DNA from: Syntrophus aciditrophicus SB
GTDB taxonomy: Bacteria > Desulfobacterota > Syntrophia > Syntrophales > Syntrophaceae
Length of the DNA: 64,000 nucleotides
Direction: 5' to 3'
NCBI RefSeq assembly: GCF_000013405.1
Contig: NC_007759.1
Span: 1 to 64,000, forward strand
Shown: positions 1 to 11,019 of the stretch, in pieces
Layout: each line of letters begins with the position of its first letter
Position numbering within the stretch: position 1 is the first letter of the stretch
The notes under the pieces: generated by a model
Told to the model about the DNA's origin: nothing
The model's input: the letters and a program-made list of their open reading frames with translations, nothing else
The model's database searches: none
Program-made: the position numbers and the translations under genes

Positions 1-2
1 AG

Positions 3-74
3 ATTCAATATACCTCTCATGAGGAGCGGGACCGTCTGCTTGCCCTGTTAAACCCGCCTGAAGAATCCCGATGA
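3..74 (+). CDS. C-terminal end of an unidentified gene, cut by the window start
   Basis: The third frame is open from the window edge to a TGA at 72-74. It encodes a charged, helix-like 23-residue tail ending in LLNPPEESR. The composition looks like coding sequence but is too short to assign to a family. It reads toward dnaA and stops about 100 bases before it. It could be a chance open stretch. Confidence 0.35.
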   Translation: MQYTSHEERDRLLALLNPPEESR

Positions 75-130
75 AGGCAGCATTTGGTACTTCATCTTTT
101 CAATCAATAGATGGTTAATTTTTTCAATAG

Positions 131-181
131 TTATTAACAATTGTTGATAACCTTGTGGACAGGTATTGTATAGTGGATAAT
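131..181. promoter_or_regulatory. DnaA-box-like cluster upstream of dnaA
   Basis: Three 9-mers close to the DnaA box TTATCCACA lie here: TTATTAACA at 131-139, TGTTGATAA at 142-150 (reverse strand TTATCAACA), and AGTGGATAA at 172-180 (reverse strand TTATCCACT, overlapping the likely dnaA start). Such a cluster is usual for dnaA autoregulation or for one half of a bipartite origin. The boxes are seen directly; their function is inferred. Confidence 0.5.
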
Positions 182-1528
182 CTCTGGGAAGAAAGTATTA
201 AAATCATTAAGGAAAAAATTAGCCCACAGAATTTTGAAACCTGGATTCGTCCGCTTAAAGTGGTCTCTCTCGAAGGGAATCATGCCAGCCTGTCGGTACC
301 GAACAAGTTTTTTAAAGACTGGTTGACTGAAAACTATCGGGATGTCATTTCCGACGCCGTATCCTCATCGGCTGGAAAAGACTATGCGATTGATTTTGTT
401 ATCCTTCAGGAATCTGAAAAAAATTCCCGCTCCGCTCACCCGGCGAGAAAGAAAAAAATCATCGAGCAGATCCCCCAAGAAAAAATTCGTCCCAAAATTC
501 ATCCCACGTTAAACCCAAATTACAGTTTTGAACGTTTCGTTGTGGGCTCATCCAATCAGTTCGCCCATGCGGCAGCGGTTGCCGTTGCCGAACAGCCGGC
601 CAAAAATTACAATCCTCTGTTCATCTACGGAGGCGTGGGGCTGGGTAAGACGCATCTCCTGAATGCCATCGGACTGCTGAGCATGTCCATCTATCCCGAT
701 ATGAACGTGGTCTACGTCTCCGCGGAAGAGTTCATGAACGAACTGATTCTCTCCATCCGCTACGACAAGATGCCTCAGTTCCGGGAAAAGTTCCGCAACA
801 TCGACTGCCTTTTGATGGATGATATTCAGTTTATTGCCGGAAAGGAGCGAACACAGGAAGAATTCTTTCACACCTTCAACACGCTTCATGATTCCGGAAA
901 ACAGATCGTCGTCACAAGCGACAAATTTCCCAAGGACATCCCGAACCTGGAAGGCCGCCTCCGTTCCCGTTTTGAGTGGGGTCTGATCGCCGATATCCAG
1001 CCGCCGGAAATTGAAACCAAAATTGCCATCCTGGAAAAAAAGGCCCAGGAAAACAATATTCATATCCCGACCAATGTGGCCTATTACATCTCTTCCCATG
1101 CCGAATCCAACATCCGCGAGCTGGAAGGTTTTCTCGTCCGTATTGCCGCCTATTCCTCGGTTACGGGAAGAAACATCGATCTGGATCTGGTCAAGGAAGT
1201 TCTGAAAGACATCATCAAGCATCGGGAATCCGACGAAATTTCCTTCGAAGAAATTCTCAAGGCGGTCGCTGCCCGATATAACCTGAAAATCGCTGATATC
1301 AAGTCGCAGAGCAAAAACAAGAACATCGCCATGGCGAGGCAGGTAACGATGTACATGGCCCGGAAACTGACCGGAAGCTCTTTTCCGGACATCGGAGAAA
1401 AAATCGGGGGAAGGGATCATTCCACAGTTATCTACGCCAACAATAAAATCCGTAAACTTCTGGAGACAGATTCCAGGTTGAAAGCCACGCTCCAGGAAAT
1501 CGAAGATCAACTCCTCAAGAAAAACTAA
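173..1528 (+). CDS. dnaA: Chromosomal replication initiator protein DnaA
   Basis: DnaA is the AAA+ initiator that binds DnaA boxes, melts oriC and loads DnaB. All domains are visible: an N-terminal domain with the motif NFETWIRPLK; an AAA+ core with Walker A GGVGLGKTHLL and Walker B LLMDDIQF; and a C-terminal DNA-binding helix-turn-helix with the DnaA signature GGRDHSTV. The preferred start is GTG 173 (MDNLWEES), which has an AGG-type ribosome site 9 bases upstream. An in-frame GTG at 155 would add six residues but has no ribosome site. The 451-residue length is normal for the family. DnaA-box-like sequences flank the gene on both sides. Confidence 0.97.
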   Translation: MDNLWEESIKIIKEKISPQNFETWIRPLKVVSLEGNHASLSVPNKFFKDWLTENYRDVISDAVSSSAGKDYAIDFVILQESEKNSRSAHPARKKKIIEQIPQEKIRPKIHPTLNPNYSFERFVVGSSNQFAHAAAVAVAEQPAKNYNPLFIYGGVGLGKTHLLNAIGLLSMSIYPDMNVVYVSAEEFMNELILSIRYDKMPQFREKFRNIDCLLMDDIQFIAGKERTQEEFFHTFNTLHDSGKQIVVTSDKFPKDIPNLEGRLRSRFEWGLIADIQPPEIETKIAILEKKAQENNIHIPTNVAYYISSHAESNIRELEGFLVRIAAYSSVTGRNIDLDLVKEVLKDIIKHRESDEISFEEILKAVAARYNLKIADIKSQSKNKNIAMARQVTMYMARKLTGSSFPDIGEKIGGRDHSTVIYANNKIRKLLETDSRLKATLQEIEDQLLKKN

Positions 1529-1698
1529 CAGAGCAACAAGGGACTTATCAACAGCCTGTTTTTGTGGTAACATATTAAAAATTTAAAGAATTTATGTTTA
1601 TAAAGACTTATCCACAGGTCTTATTACTAAAACTAATTTAAATAAATAAACAAAGAATAAAAAATAAAATATAAGATCGAAAGGAATGGGTCAGGATC
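1529..1698. other. Candidate oriC (dnaA-dnaN intergenic region)
   Basis: This 170-base gap holds a perfect DnaA box TTATCCACA at 1608-1616 and a one-mismatch box TTATCAACA at 1545-1553. An AT-rich stretch from about 1571 to 1680 could act as the unwinding element. The dnaA-dnaN gap is a frequent oriC location in bacteria. With the boxes upstream of dnaA it could form a bipartite origin. GC-skew over the whole chromosome would be needed to confirm it. Confidence 0.6.
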
Positions 1699-2817
1699 AT
1701 GGAATTTGATATTCAGCGACAGGTTTTTCTGGATGGCGTTCAAAAAACCCTCGGAATTGTGGAAAGAAAAAGTACCATGCCCATTCTCGGAAATCTGCTG
1801 CTCAAAACGGAAGACAACCAGATCAAGATTGTCGCCACGGATCGGGAACTGGGTCTGGTTGCCGATTACGAGGCGCAGATCATCAGCAGCGGGGCAATCA
1901 CCCTTTCCGCGAAAAAGCTGTTTGAAATGATCCGGGAAATCCAGGGGGACAGCATTCATTTCTCCTGCGATGATCATGATCAGATTACCCTGAGCAGTCA
2001 GAAAGCGGTCTACCGGATACCCGGCATTTCCGCTGATGAGTTTCCCGCTGTGGCATATGATGAAAACTTGCCGCTGTATCCGGTTCCGGCATCCCTTTTA
2101 AAGGAATTGATTTCCAAAATCTCCTTTGCCATTTCGAATGATGAGACGAGAAAAAATCTGACCGGCGCCCTGATGGAGGCAGAGCCGGGGGAACAGGGGA
2201 CCATTCTCCGAATGGTCGCGACGGATGGACATCGCCTGGCCAGGAGTTACGAAGTTATAGAAGGTAATTCTCCCTTCACTCTGGAAAAAGGGATTATTCT
2301 TCCCCGAAAGGGAATTTCCGAGATCCGCAAGCTGATCGATGCCGAGCAGGGGGAAATCCTGATCGGGTCGGAACGCGGGATGTTTGTTCTGAAAACAGCC
2401 AATACCCTGTTGAAGGTGAGTCTCATTGATGAAACCTACCCGGATTACACGAGGGTCATTCCCAGCCAGCAGGGAGTCCGGGTGATTTTCAATCACGATC
2501 TTCTTTTGCATGGCCTCCGGCGGATGAAGGTCATCTCGACTGAACAGTACAGCGGCGTCGTGCTCACCTTGAATAATAACAGAATGATTATGAATTCGAC
2601 GAACCCTGATGTGGGAGAAGCCAACGACGAACTGGAGGTTGCCTACCAGGGAGAGGAGGTCAAGGTCGGCTTCAACGTGGATTATCTGATTGACGCCATA
2701 GAGGTCATCCGGGAAGAAGAAGTGCTGTTTGATATCGGATCGTTCATGAAACCCAGCATGATCATGCCTGTTCACAACGACCGCTTTCTGTGCGTGGTCA
2801 TGCCTTTAAAGCTTTAA
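1699..2817 (+). CDS. dnaN: DNA polymerase III subunit beta (sliding clamp)
   Basis: DnaN is the ring-shaped processivity clamp that tethers DNA polymerase III to DNA. The 372-residue product has the family length. It carries expected sequence features such as the N-terminal RKSTMPILGNLLL segment, VATDGHRLA in the middle domain, and the C-terminal end VMPLKL, typical of clamps (usually MPxRL). The ATG at 1699 follows an AT-rich leader that includes the candidate oriC. A short CCGGTT/AACCGG hairpin at 2820-2840 follows the gene, without a clear T run. Confidence 0.97.
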   Translation: MEFDIQRQVFLDGVQKTLGIVERKSTMPILGNLLLKTEDNQIKIVATDRELGLVADYEAQIISSGAITLSAKKLFEMIREIQGDSIHFSCDDHDQITLSSQKAVYRIPGISADEFPAVAYDENLPLYPVPASLLKELISKISFAISNDETRKNLTGALMEAEPGEQGTILRMVATDGHRLARSYEVIEGNSPFTLEKGIILPRKGISEIRKLIDAEQGEILIGSERGMFVLKTANTLLKVSLIDETYPDYTRVIPSQQGVRVIFNHDLLLHGLRRMKVISTEQYSGVVLTLNNNRMIMNSTNPDVGEANDELEVAYQGEEVKVGFNVDYLIDAIEVIREEEVLFDIGSFMKPSMIMPVHNDRFLCVVMPLKL

Positions 2818-2827
2818 AACCGGTTGA

Positions 2828-5329
<2,502 letters not shown>

Positions 5330-5346
5330 AAGGAAGGAATAAAAGA

Positions 5347-7848
5347 ATGGATGCATTGTCAATTCCAAGAAACATTCTTGTAAATATAGAAGATGAAATG
5401 AAAAAGTCCTACATGGACTATGCTATGAGCGTTATTATCGGCCGGGCTATTCCCGATGTGCGCGATGGCCTGAAGCCGGTTCACCGCCGTGTTCTTTTTG
5501 CCATGAGCGAGATGGGGAACCGCTGGAACAAGCCCTACAAGAAATCCGCCCGCATCGTCGGGGATATTATCGGTAAATACCATCCCCACGGGGATGCGGC
5601 TGCCTACGACACCATTGTCCGTCTAGCGCAGGATTTTTCCATGCGCTATCCCCTTATTGATGGTCAGGGCAATTTCGGTTCCATTGACGACGATCCTCCG
5701 GCGGCCATGAGGTACACGGAAGTTCGCATGGCCCGGATCACGGAGGAGATTCTGGCGGATCTGGAGAAGGATACCGTCGATTTCGTGCCGAATTACGACG
5801 AGTCCCTGATGGAACCGTCCATTCTTCCTTCGCGTATTCCAACACTTCTGCTGAACGGCACGGCAGGTATTGCCGTCGGTGTGGCGACGAACATACCACC
5901 TCACAATGTTACGGAAGTCCTGAGTGGAACCATTGCACTGATTCGGAATCCGGAAATGACTCTGGAAGAAATCATGCAGTTCATTCCCGGACCGGATTTT
6001 CCAACGGCTGGTTTTATTAATGGCCGCGAGGGGATTATCTCCGCTTATCGGACGGGACGCGGCATCATCCGTTTGCGGGCCAAAGTCGTCATCGAGAAAA
6101 ATGAGCGGAACGACAGGGAGAGCATCGTAGTAACCGAAATTCCCTACCAGGTCAACAAGGCGGCTCTGATCGAAAAGATCTCCGAGCTGGTCAAGGAAAA
6201 GAAAATTACCGGAATTTCCGATCTCCGCGATGAATCCGATCGCGAGGGAATCCGGATCGTCATCGATCTGAAGCGCGACGAAAACTCCAATGTAATCCTG
6301 AATCAGTTGTACAAGCACACACAGATGGAGTCGACCTTCGGGATCATTATGCTGGCCATCGAAAACGGTCAGCCTCATGTCTTCAATCTTATTGAAATCC
6401 TGAAGAGTTTTATCGAATTTCGCAAAGTCGTCATCGTCCGGCGCACGACTTTCGAGGTCAACAAGGCGCGGGAACGGGCCCATATCCTGGAAGGCCTCAT
6501 CATTGCCCTCGACAACATCGATGAAGTGGTCGCCGTCATCAAGGCTTCCAAGAGCCCTCAGGAGGCGGCTTCCGCTTTGTGCAGCCGTTTTTCTCTGACA
6601 GACATTCAGGCCCGGGCGATTCTGGATATGAGACTGCAACGGCTGACCGGGCTGGAACAGAGTAAGATAAAGGAAGAATTTGATGCACTGTTGAAGGAGA
6701 TCGAACGGCTGCAGGGCATTCTGGACGATCCCCGGAAAGTGCTTGAAGTGATCATTTCCGAGATGGAGGAGATCATCGATCGCTACGGCGATGAACGGCG
6801 CACGGAAATCGTGGCCAGTTCGGAAGACATCGACATAGAGGATATGATCGCCGAGGAAGAAATGGTGGTTACCTACTCGCAGGGAGGGTACATCAAACGC
6901 AATCCCTCCAGTCTTTACAGGACGCAGCGCCGGGGCGGACGCGGCAAGGTCGGGATGATGACCAAGGAAGAGGACGTGGTGGAACGTCTCTTTATTGCTT
7001 CCACCCATGACTATGTCCTGATTTTTACCAATGCCGGCCGGCTTTACTGGCTGAAGGTGTACCAGATCCCGCAGGCGGGGAGGATGGCCAAAGGCAAGCC
7101 CATCGTCAATCTGATCAATATCGGACCGGATGAACGGGTGGCGGCGGTTCTTCCCGTCCGGTCTTTCGAAGAGGGACAGGCGGTGATTATGGCCACCAGG
7201 GCGGGCATCGTCAAGAAGACCGATTTAACCGCTTATTCCAATCCCCGATCGGGAGGGATCATCGCCTTGAGTATCGACGAAGGCGATGAACTGGTCGATG
7301 TGAAACTGACGGGCGGCGATCAGGATGTTTTTCTCGCCACGCGTAAAGGGAAGGCGATCCGTTTCAAGGAGGATGACATCCGCACCATGGGCAGGACGGC
7401 CCGGGGTGTACGCGGCATCTCCATGGATTCGGATGACGCCGTCATCGGCATGGATATTCCGAGAGAAGGCAATGCGATCGTTACCGTTTCCGAAAAAGGT
7501 TGCGGCAAGCGGACGGCGGTATCGGAATATCGTCTCCAGAAACGCGGTGGCAAGGGAATGATCAACCTGCGCATCGTGCCCAAGGGAGGACTGGTCGCCG
7601 ACATCCTGCAGGTTACCGGTGAGGAAGACCTGCTTCTCATGAGCAACAGCGGAAAGATCATCCGGATGAAGGTTGAGGATGTCCCTCTGATTCATCGGGT
7701 GACCCAGGGCGTCAAGCTGATCGAACTTGATGCTGAAGAGCAGTTGGTGGGAATGACCAGTGCGGAGCGGGAGGTCCGTGAAGAAGAGGATAATATTCCG
7801 GAAGACGATCCGCAGACGGATACGTCCCTGTCCGGAGAGGATGAATAA
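5347..7848 (+). CDS. gyrA: DNA gyrase subunit A
   Basis: GyrA is the breakage-reunion subunit of gyrase. The catalytic tyrosine lies in AAMRYTEVRM (about residue 123). The GyrA-box QRRGGRG, near residue 523, marks it as gyrase rather than topoisomerase IV, and C-terminal beta-pinwheel repeats follow. The acidic tail (EEEDNIPEDD region) is common. In the quinolone-resistance-determining region the sequence HPHGDAAAYD has Ala at the position of E. coli Ser83, with the Asp87 equivalent kept. The archease gene starts two bases after the stop, which implies a shared transcript. Confidence 0.97.
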   Translation: MDALSIPRNILVNIEDEMKKSYMDYAMSVIIGRAIPDVRDGLKPVHRRVLFAMSEMGNRWNKPYKKSARIVGDIIGKYHPHGDAAAYDTIVRLAQDFSMRYPLIDGQGNFGSIDDDPPAAMRYTEVRMARITEEILADLEKDTVDFVPNYDESLMEPSILPSRIPTLLLNGTAGIAVGVATNIPPHNVTEVLSGTIALIRNPEMTLEEIMQFIPGPDFPTAGFINGREGIISAYRTGRGIIRLRAKVVIEKNERNDRESIVVTEIPYQVNKAALIEKISELVKEKKITGISDLRDESDREGIRIVIDLKRDENSNVILNQLYKHTQMESTFGIIMLAIENGQPHVFNLIEILKSFIEFRKVVIVRRTTFEVNKARERAHILEGLIIALDNIDEVVAVIKASKSPQEAASALCSRFSLTDIQARAILDMRLQRLTGLEQSKIKEEFDALLKEIERLQGILDDPRKVLEVIISEMEEIIDRYGDERRTEIVASSEDIDIEDMIAEEEMVVTYSQGGYIKRNPSSLYRTQRRGGRGKVGMMTKEEDVVERLFIASTHDYVLIFTNAGRLYWLKVYQIPQAGRMAKGKPIVNLINIGPDERVAAVLPVRSFEEGQAVIMATRAGIVKKTDLTAYSNPRSGGIIALSIDEGDELVDVKLTGGDQDVFLATRKGKAIRFKEDDIRTMGRTARGVRGISMDSDDAVIGMDIPREGNAIVTVSEKGCGKRTAVSEYRLQKRGGKGMINLRIVPKGGLVADILQVTGEEDLLLMSNSGKIIRMKVEDVPLIHRVTQGVKLIELDAEEQLVGMTSAEREVREEEDNIPEDDPQTDTSLSGEDE

Positions 7849-7850
7849 CC

Positions 7851-8270
7851 GTGAACGAGTTCTGGCGTCTTCTGGATCATACGGCGGATCTCGGCATTGA
7901 GGTGGAAGGCCCTTCTCTGGAAGAGCTTTTTGCCCATGCGGGGGAGGCCATTTTTGAACTGATGGTGGAACTGGACACGGTGGAGACCGCGGTGAGCCGC
8001 CATCTGGTTATTGAGGGCGCCGATCTTGCCGATCTCTGGGTCAATTATCTCCGGGAAGTGCTCTATCTCTGGGGCGGGGAGAGCCTGCTCATGAAAAAGG
8101 TCCAAATCATTAACCTGACTGAAACCTCGCTGGAGGCAACCCTGTACGGTGAACCCTACAATTCCCGCAAACATGAGCTGATGATGGAAATCAAGGCGGT
8201 GACCTACCACCAGGCGGAAGTCGTCCGTACCCCGGAAGGGTGGAAAGGACGGGTGATCTTCGATGTCTAA
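7851..8270 (+). CDS. Archease (RtcB ligase activator)
   Basis: Archease is a small protein that helps the RNA ligase RtcB form its guanylated intermediate and reach multiple turnover. The 139-residue product shows the family features DHTADLGIEVEG near the N-terminus and the C-terminal EIKAVTYHQAEV, where acidic metal-site residues sit. The start is a GTG two bases after the gyrA stop, with a purine-rich GGAGAGG ribosome site inside the end of gyrA. Its last 8 bases overlap rtcB, so translation of the pair is probably coupled. Confidence 0.9.
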   Translation: MNEFWRLLDHTADLGIEVEGPSLEELFAHAGEAIFELMVELDTVETAVSRHLVIEGADLADLWVNYLREVLYLWGGESLLMKKVQIINLTETSLEATLYGEPYNSRKHELMMEIKAVTYHQAEVVRTPEGWKGRVIFDV

Positions 8271-9711
8271 AATCAGTGTGACGCTGAACAAGCTGGATCT
8301 CTGCCGCTGGATGATCCCGAAAACCGGGGGAATGCGGGTTCCCGGCATCATTTACACCAGCGAGGAGATGCTGCGGGAAATGGGGGATGATCAAAGTCCC
8401 CAGCAGGTCATGAATGTGGCCTATCTTCCTGGAATCGTGAAGTATTCTCTGGCTATGCCGGACATGCACTGGGGATATGGGTTTCCCATCGGCGGTGTGG
8501 CGGCTTTTGATTTGAAAAACGGAGTGATTTCCCCCGGTGGGGTGGGGTACGACATCAACTGCGGCTGCCGGATGATGACCACGAAGCTGAACTTCGAGGA
8601 TATCCGCGATCATGTGCGTGAGCTGGTGGTTGCCCTTTTTCAGAACATTCCTACCGGAGTCGGGTCCACTGGCGTGCTCAAGCTGGCCCAGAAGGAAGAG
8701 CGCCAGGTGCTGACGCAGGGTTCCCGCTGGGCGGTGAGCCAGGGATACGGTACGGATGAGGATGTCGAGACGACGGAAGATTACGGCGTGATGACCGGCG
8801 CCGACCCGGATAAGGTGAGCCCCCGGGCCATGGAACGGGGGAGGGATCAACTGGGAACACTGGGATCGGGAAATCACTTTCTGGAAATCGAGGTGGTGGA
8901 AGAAATCTTCGATCCGGATGTGGCGGCTGTCTTCGGCCTGTCCGTCGGTCAGGTGGCCGTGTTGATACATAGCGGCTCACGGGGGCTGGGATATCAGATC
9001 TGCGATGATTACCTGGCCCGGATGGTCAAAAAAATGGGTGAACTGGGTTTTGACCTTCCCGACCGGCAGCTTGCCTGCTCCTGGCTGGAATCTACGGCGG
9101 GTAAGGATTACCTGGCCGCCATGGCCTGTGCAGCGAATTACGCCTGGGCAAACCGGCAGATGCTGATGCACTGGACACGAGAAACCTTCGAGAAAACGCT
9201 GCAGAAAGCTCCCCGGGAACTCGGCATGAAACTGCTGTACGACGTCTGCCATAATATCGCCAAACTGGAAACTTTTCCCGTGGACGGCGAGATGATGAAA
9301 CTCTGCGTGCACCGGAAGGGCGCCACCCGCTCTTTTCCTCCCGGACATCCCGCACTGCCCGAGCGCTACCGGAAAGTCGGCCAGCCCGTGCTGATCCCCG
9401 GCGATATGGGAACCGGCTCTTACGTGATGGTCGGTACAGAAAAAGCCTATCAGGAGACCTTCGGCAGCACCTGCCACGGCGCCGGACGGGTCATGAGCCG
9501 GGCTCAGGCGACGCGCGCCAGCGCGGGCCGGTCGGTTGCAAAGGAAATGGCCGACCGGGGAGTAATTGTCATGGCCTCCGGCAAGGGCACCCTGAAAGAA
9601 GAAATCCCCGAAGCTTACAAAAGGCTGGACGACGTAGTCGATGTGGTTCACCGCGCCGGCATCTCCCGCAAAGTCGCCCGCCTGCGGGCTGTGGGATGCA
9701 TCAAGGGGTAG
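8263..9711 (+). CDS. rtcB: RNA-splicing ligase RtcB
   Basis: RtcB joins RNA 2',3'-cyclic phosphate (or 3'-phosphate) and 5'-hydroxyl ends using GTP and Mn2+; in bacteria it serves RNA repair. The 482-residue protein has the expected metal-binding pattern: PDMHWGYGFPIGG, GGVGYDINCGCRM (Cys ligand), GSGNHFLEIE, and HSGSRGLGYQ. The guanylated histidine region appears as STCHGAGR near the C-terminus. The start overlaps archease by 8 bases. No RtcA or RtcR is present nearby, so regulation probably follows the gyrA transcript or an internal promoter. Confidence 0.95.
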   Translation: MSKISVTLNKLDLCRWMIPKTGGMRVPGIIYTSEEMLREMGDDQSPQQVMNVAYLPGIVKYSLAMPDMHWGYGFPIGGVAAFDLKNGVISPGGVGYDINCGCRMMTTKLNFEDIRDHVRELVVALFQNIPTGVGSTGVLKLAQKEERQVLTQGSRWAVSQGYGTDEDVETTEDYGVMTGADPDKVSPRAMERGRDQLGTLGSGNHFLEIEVVEEIFDPDVAAVFGLSVGQVAVLIHSGSRGLGYQICDDYLARMVKKMGELGFDLPDRQLACSWLESTAGKDYLAAMACAANYAWANRQMLMHWTRETFEKTLQKAPRELGMKLLYDVCHNIAKLETFPVDGEMMKLCVHRKGATRSFPPGHPALPERYRKVGQPVLIPGDMGTGSYVMVGTEKAYQETFGSTCHGAGRVMSRAQATRASAGRSVAKEMADRGVIVMASGKGTLKEEIPEAYKRLDDVVDVVHRAGISRKVARLRAVGCIKG

Positions 9712-10037
9712 TCAGGAACGACGTTATTCGGACAGACCAGACCCCCCCTTCCGGTGCGTAAACTGCTCATCGAATTTCGACTGCCATGCAGAAGGGATTG
9801 CCAACCTGTGGAGATATCCATCTTCGCAATTATCTTAATTTTGACATGATATCCGGAAGTAAAAAAGATATGGTTCTATAATTTCTTTCCAGAGATTCAT
9901 AAGCAACTTACCGAATTTAAAATGGAATACGGAAAAACGGGCAGGCCATGAGAGCAAAGGGAAACCCCATGAGTCTTGTCTCGTTTCCTGAAGATTCAAG
10001 GTCAAAGTGGAGATATCCAGAAACTTTAGAATAACTT
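9712..10037. other. Non-coding boundary upstream of the cassette array, with a 13-bp direct repeat
   Basis: No gene is visible between rtcB and the first cassette. The 13-mer GTGGAGATATCCA occurs twice in the same orientation, at 9808-9820 and 10007-10019, about 199 bases apart. The second copy ends 18 bases before the first cassette boundary. In an integron this position would hold attI, with repeated integrase-binding boxes, so the repeat is a candidate remnant of such a site. No integrase reading frame is present. Base composition drops toward AT-rich here. Confidence 0.4.
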
Positions 10038-10077
10038 GTTGTGCGGCAACAAGCTCATGGCAGAGTGACGAGGGTAG

Positions 10078-10836
10078 ATGATGAAATGGGCATTCCAAAT
10101 CGAGCGGACAACATTAGACCAGAGAAACTTATTAGACTTGCTTGATAGGATAGGATATCAACAAGCGGATGTTCCAGGGCTTGATTTAGTTTTTTGCTCG
10201 AAGACACTGGAAGCTTGTGTGACCGCTGGCGAGGTCTGGGAAGAGGCAAAAAGGATTCGAGATTTGATATCAGAGGTCACAGAAATTGATCCTGAATTTA
10301 CCCTTGGGCCAGTAATCGATTTGTCCTCAGGAGAGCCAAAACGGCACCACTTTCTGGAGGTAAAATCTGGCATCATCGTTACAACAGGGGTTGATGCGAT
10401 TTTGACCGTGTCTCCTCCGGACAATCTCTCTGCAGAACAGCTTATCGAGTACAATAGACGCCGTACTGAACAGGAATATAAGGCTAAGTTGGAAGTGCAG
10501 CTATCGAAGCTGGAACCCGCATTTCGTGAGCCTCGCGCAGTCAAAGTGCAACAGCTACTCAAGCGAGATTCACACAACGGTGAATCGTTGTACAAGATCT
10601 ACGAGTTATTAGAGGGGCATCCATCCCACCGCAAGGAGTTCCATGAACGATTTGGGATTTCCAAAGTTGAGTTCCAACGATTTTCCGATGCTGTCCACAA
10701 TCCAGTTGTCTCGGGTGAGTTGGCACGTCACGCCTATGAGGACAAACCGAAAACCGATAATCCTATGACTTTCGCAGAGGCGAAATCTTTTGTTTTGGGC
10801 ATTGCCAAGCATTGGCTAGCTTCTCTTCGGACCTAA
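10078..10836 (+). CDS. Cassette 1 protein of unknown function
   Basis: I do not recognise this 252-residue soluble protein. It has no signal peptide or membrane segment. Near residues 95-115 it has VID, then a short loop and the strand FLEVKSG. That arrangement (acidic residue, then E-x-K) is shared by PD-(D/E)xK nuclease folds but is weak evidence by itself. The middle (about 125-155) is a charged helix rich in Glu, Lys and Arg. The start is ATG 10078 or the adjacent ATG 10081, preceded by GAGGG. It is the only gene in the first cassette (10039-10988), and its codon use is more AT-rich than rtcB upstream. Confidence 0.65.
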   Translation: MMKWAFQIERTTLDQRNLLDLLDRIGYQQADVPGLDLVFCSKTLEACVTAGEVWEEAKRIRDLISEVTEIDPEFTLGPVIDLSSGEPKRHHFLEVKSGIIVTTGVDAILTVSPPDNLSAEQLIEYNRRRTEQEYKAKLEVQLSKLEPAFREPRAVKVQQLLKRDSHNGESLYKIYELLEGHPSHRKEFHERFGISKVEFQRFSDAVHNPVVSGELARHAYEDKPKTDNPMTFAEAKSFVLGIAKHWLASLRT

Positions 10837-10883
10837 ACGGACATCCTCGCAGGAGATGGCGTGACTGACATAAAGAGGATATC

Positions 10884-10994
10884 GCACAACAAGTGCATGC
10901 ACGCGGACACCGAACCACGCGGCGCACATTCGGTGGCTTTTCTCTGTAGTCTCTTGGCTGCGTGGTTCGGTGCCGGTGATGCCCGCCGTTACAC
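10884..10994 (+). repeat. attC-like recombination site 1 (end of cassette 1)
   Basis: This is a 111-base imperfect palindrome. The outer ends are GCACAAC and GTTACAC. The inner stem pairs CACCGAACCACGCGGC (10908-10923) with GCTGCGTGGTTCGGTG (10957-10972) with a single mismatch. GCACAAC is the reverse complement of GTTGTGC at 10038-10044, the left end of the same cassette. It is longer than the other two sites. Confidence 0.75.
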
Positions 10995-11019
10995 CATAGA
11001 ATATAAAAGAGGTGATAAT

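Noticed and set aside
5623-7008. A 461-residue minus-strand frame inside gyrA
   Set aside because: It is fully contained in conserved gyrA and has no ribosome site or domain.
9841-9882. TTGACA at 9841 and TATAAT at 9877 as a cassette promoter (Pc)
   Set aside because: The spacing is 30 bases, not 16-18, so they do not make a promoter together.
10861-11019. Longer GTG start for the cassette 2 protein
   Set aside because: It would translate through the attC palindrome; the ATG at 11020 has a proper ribosome site.
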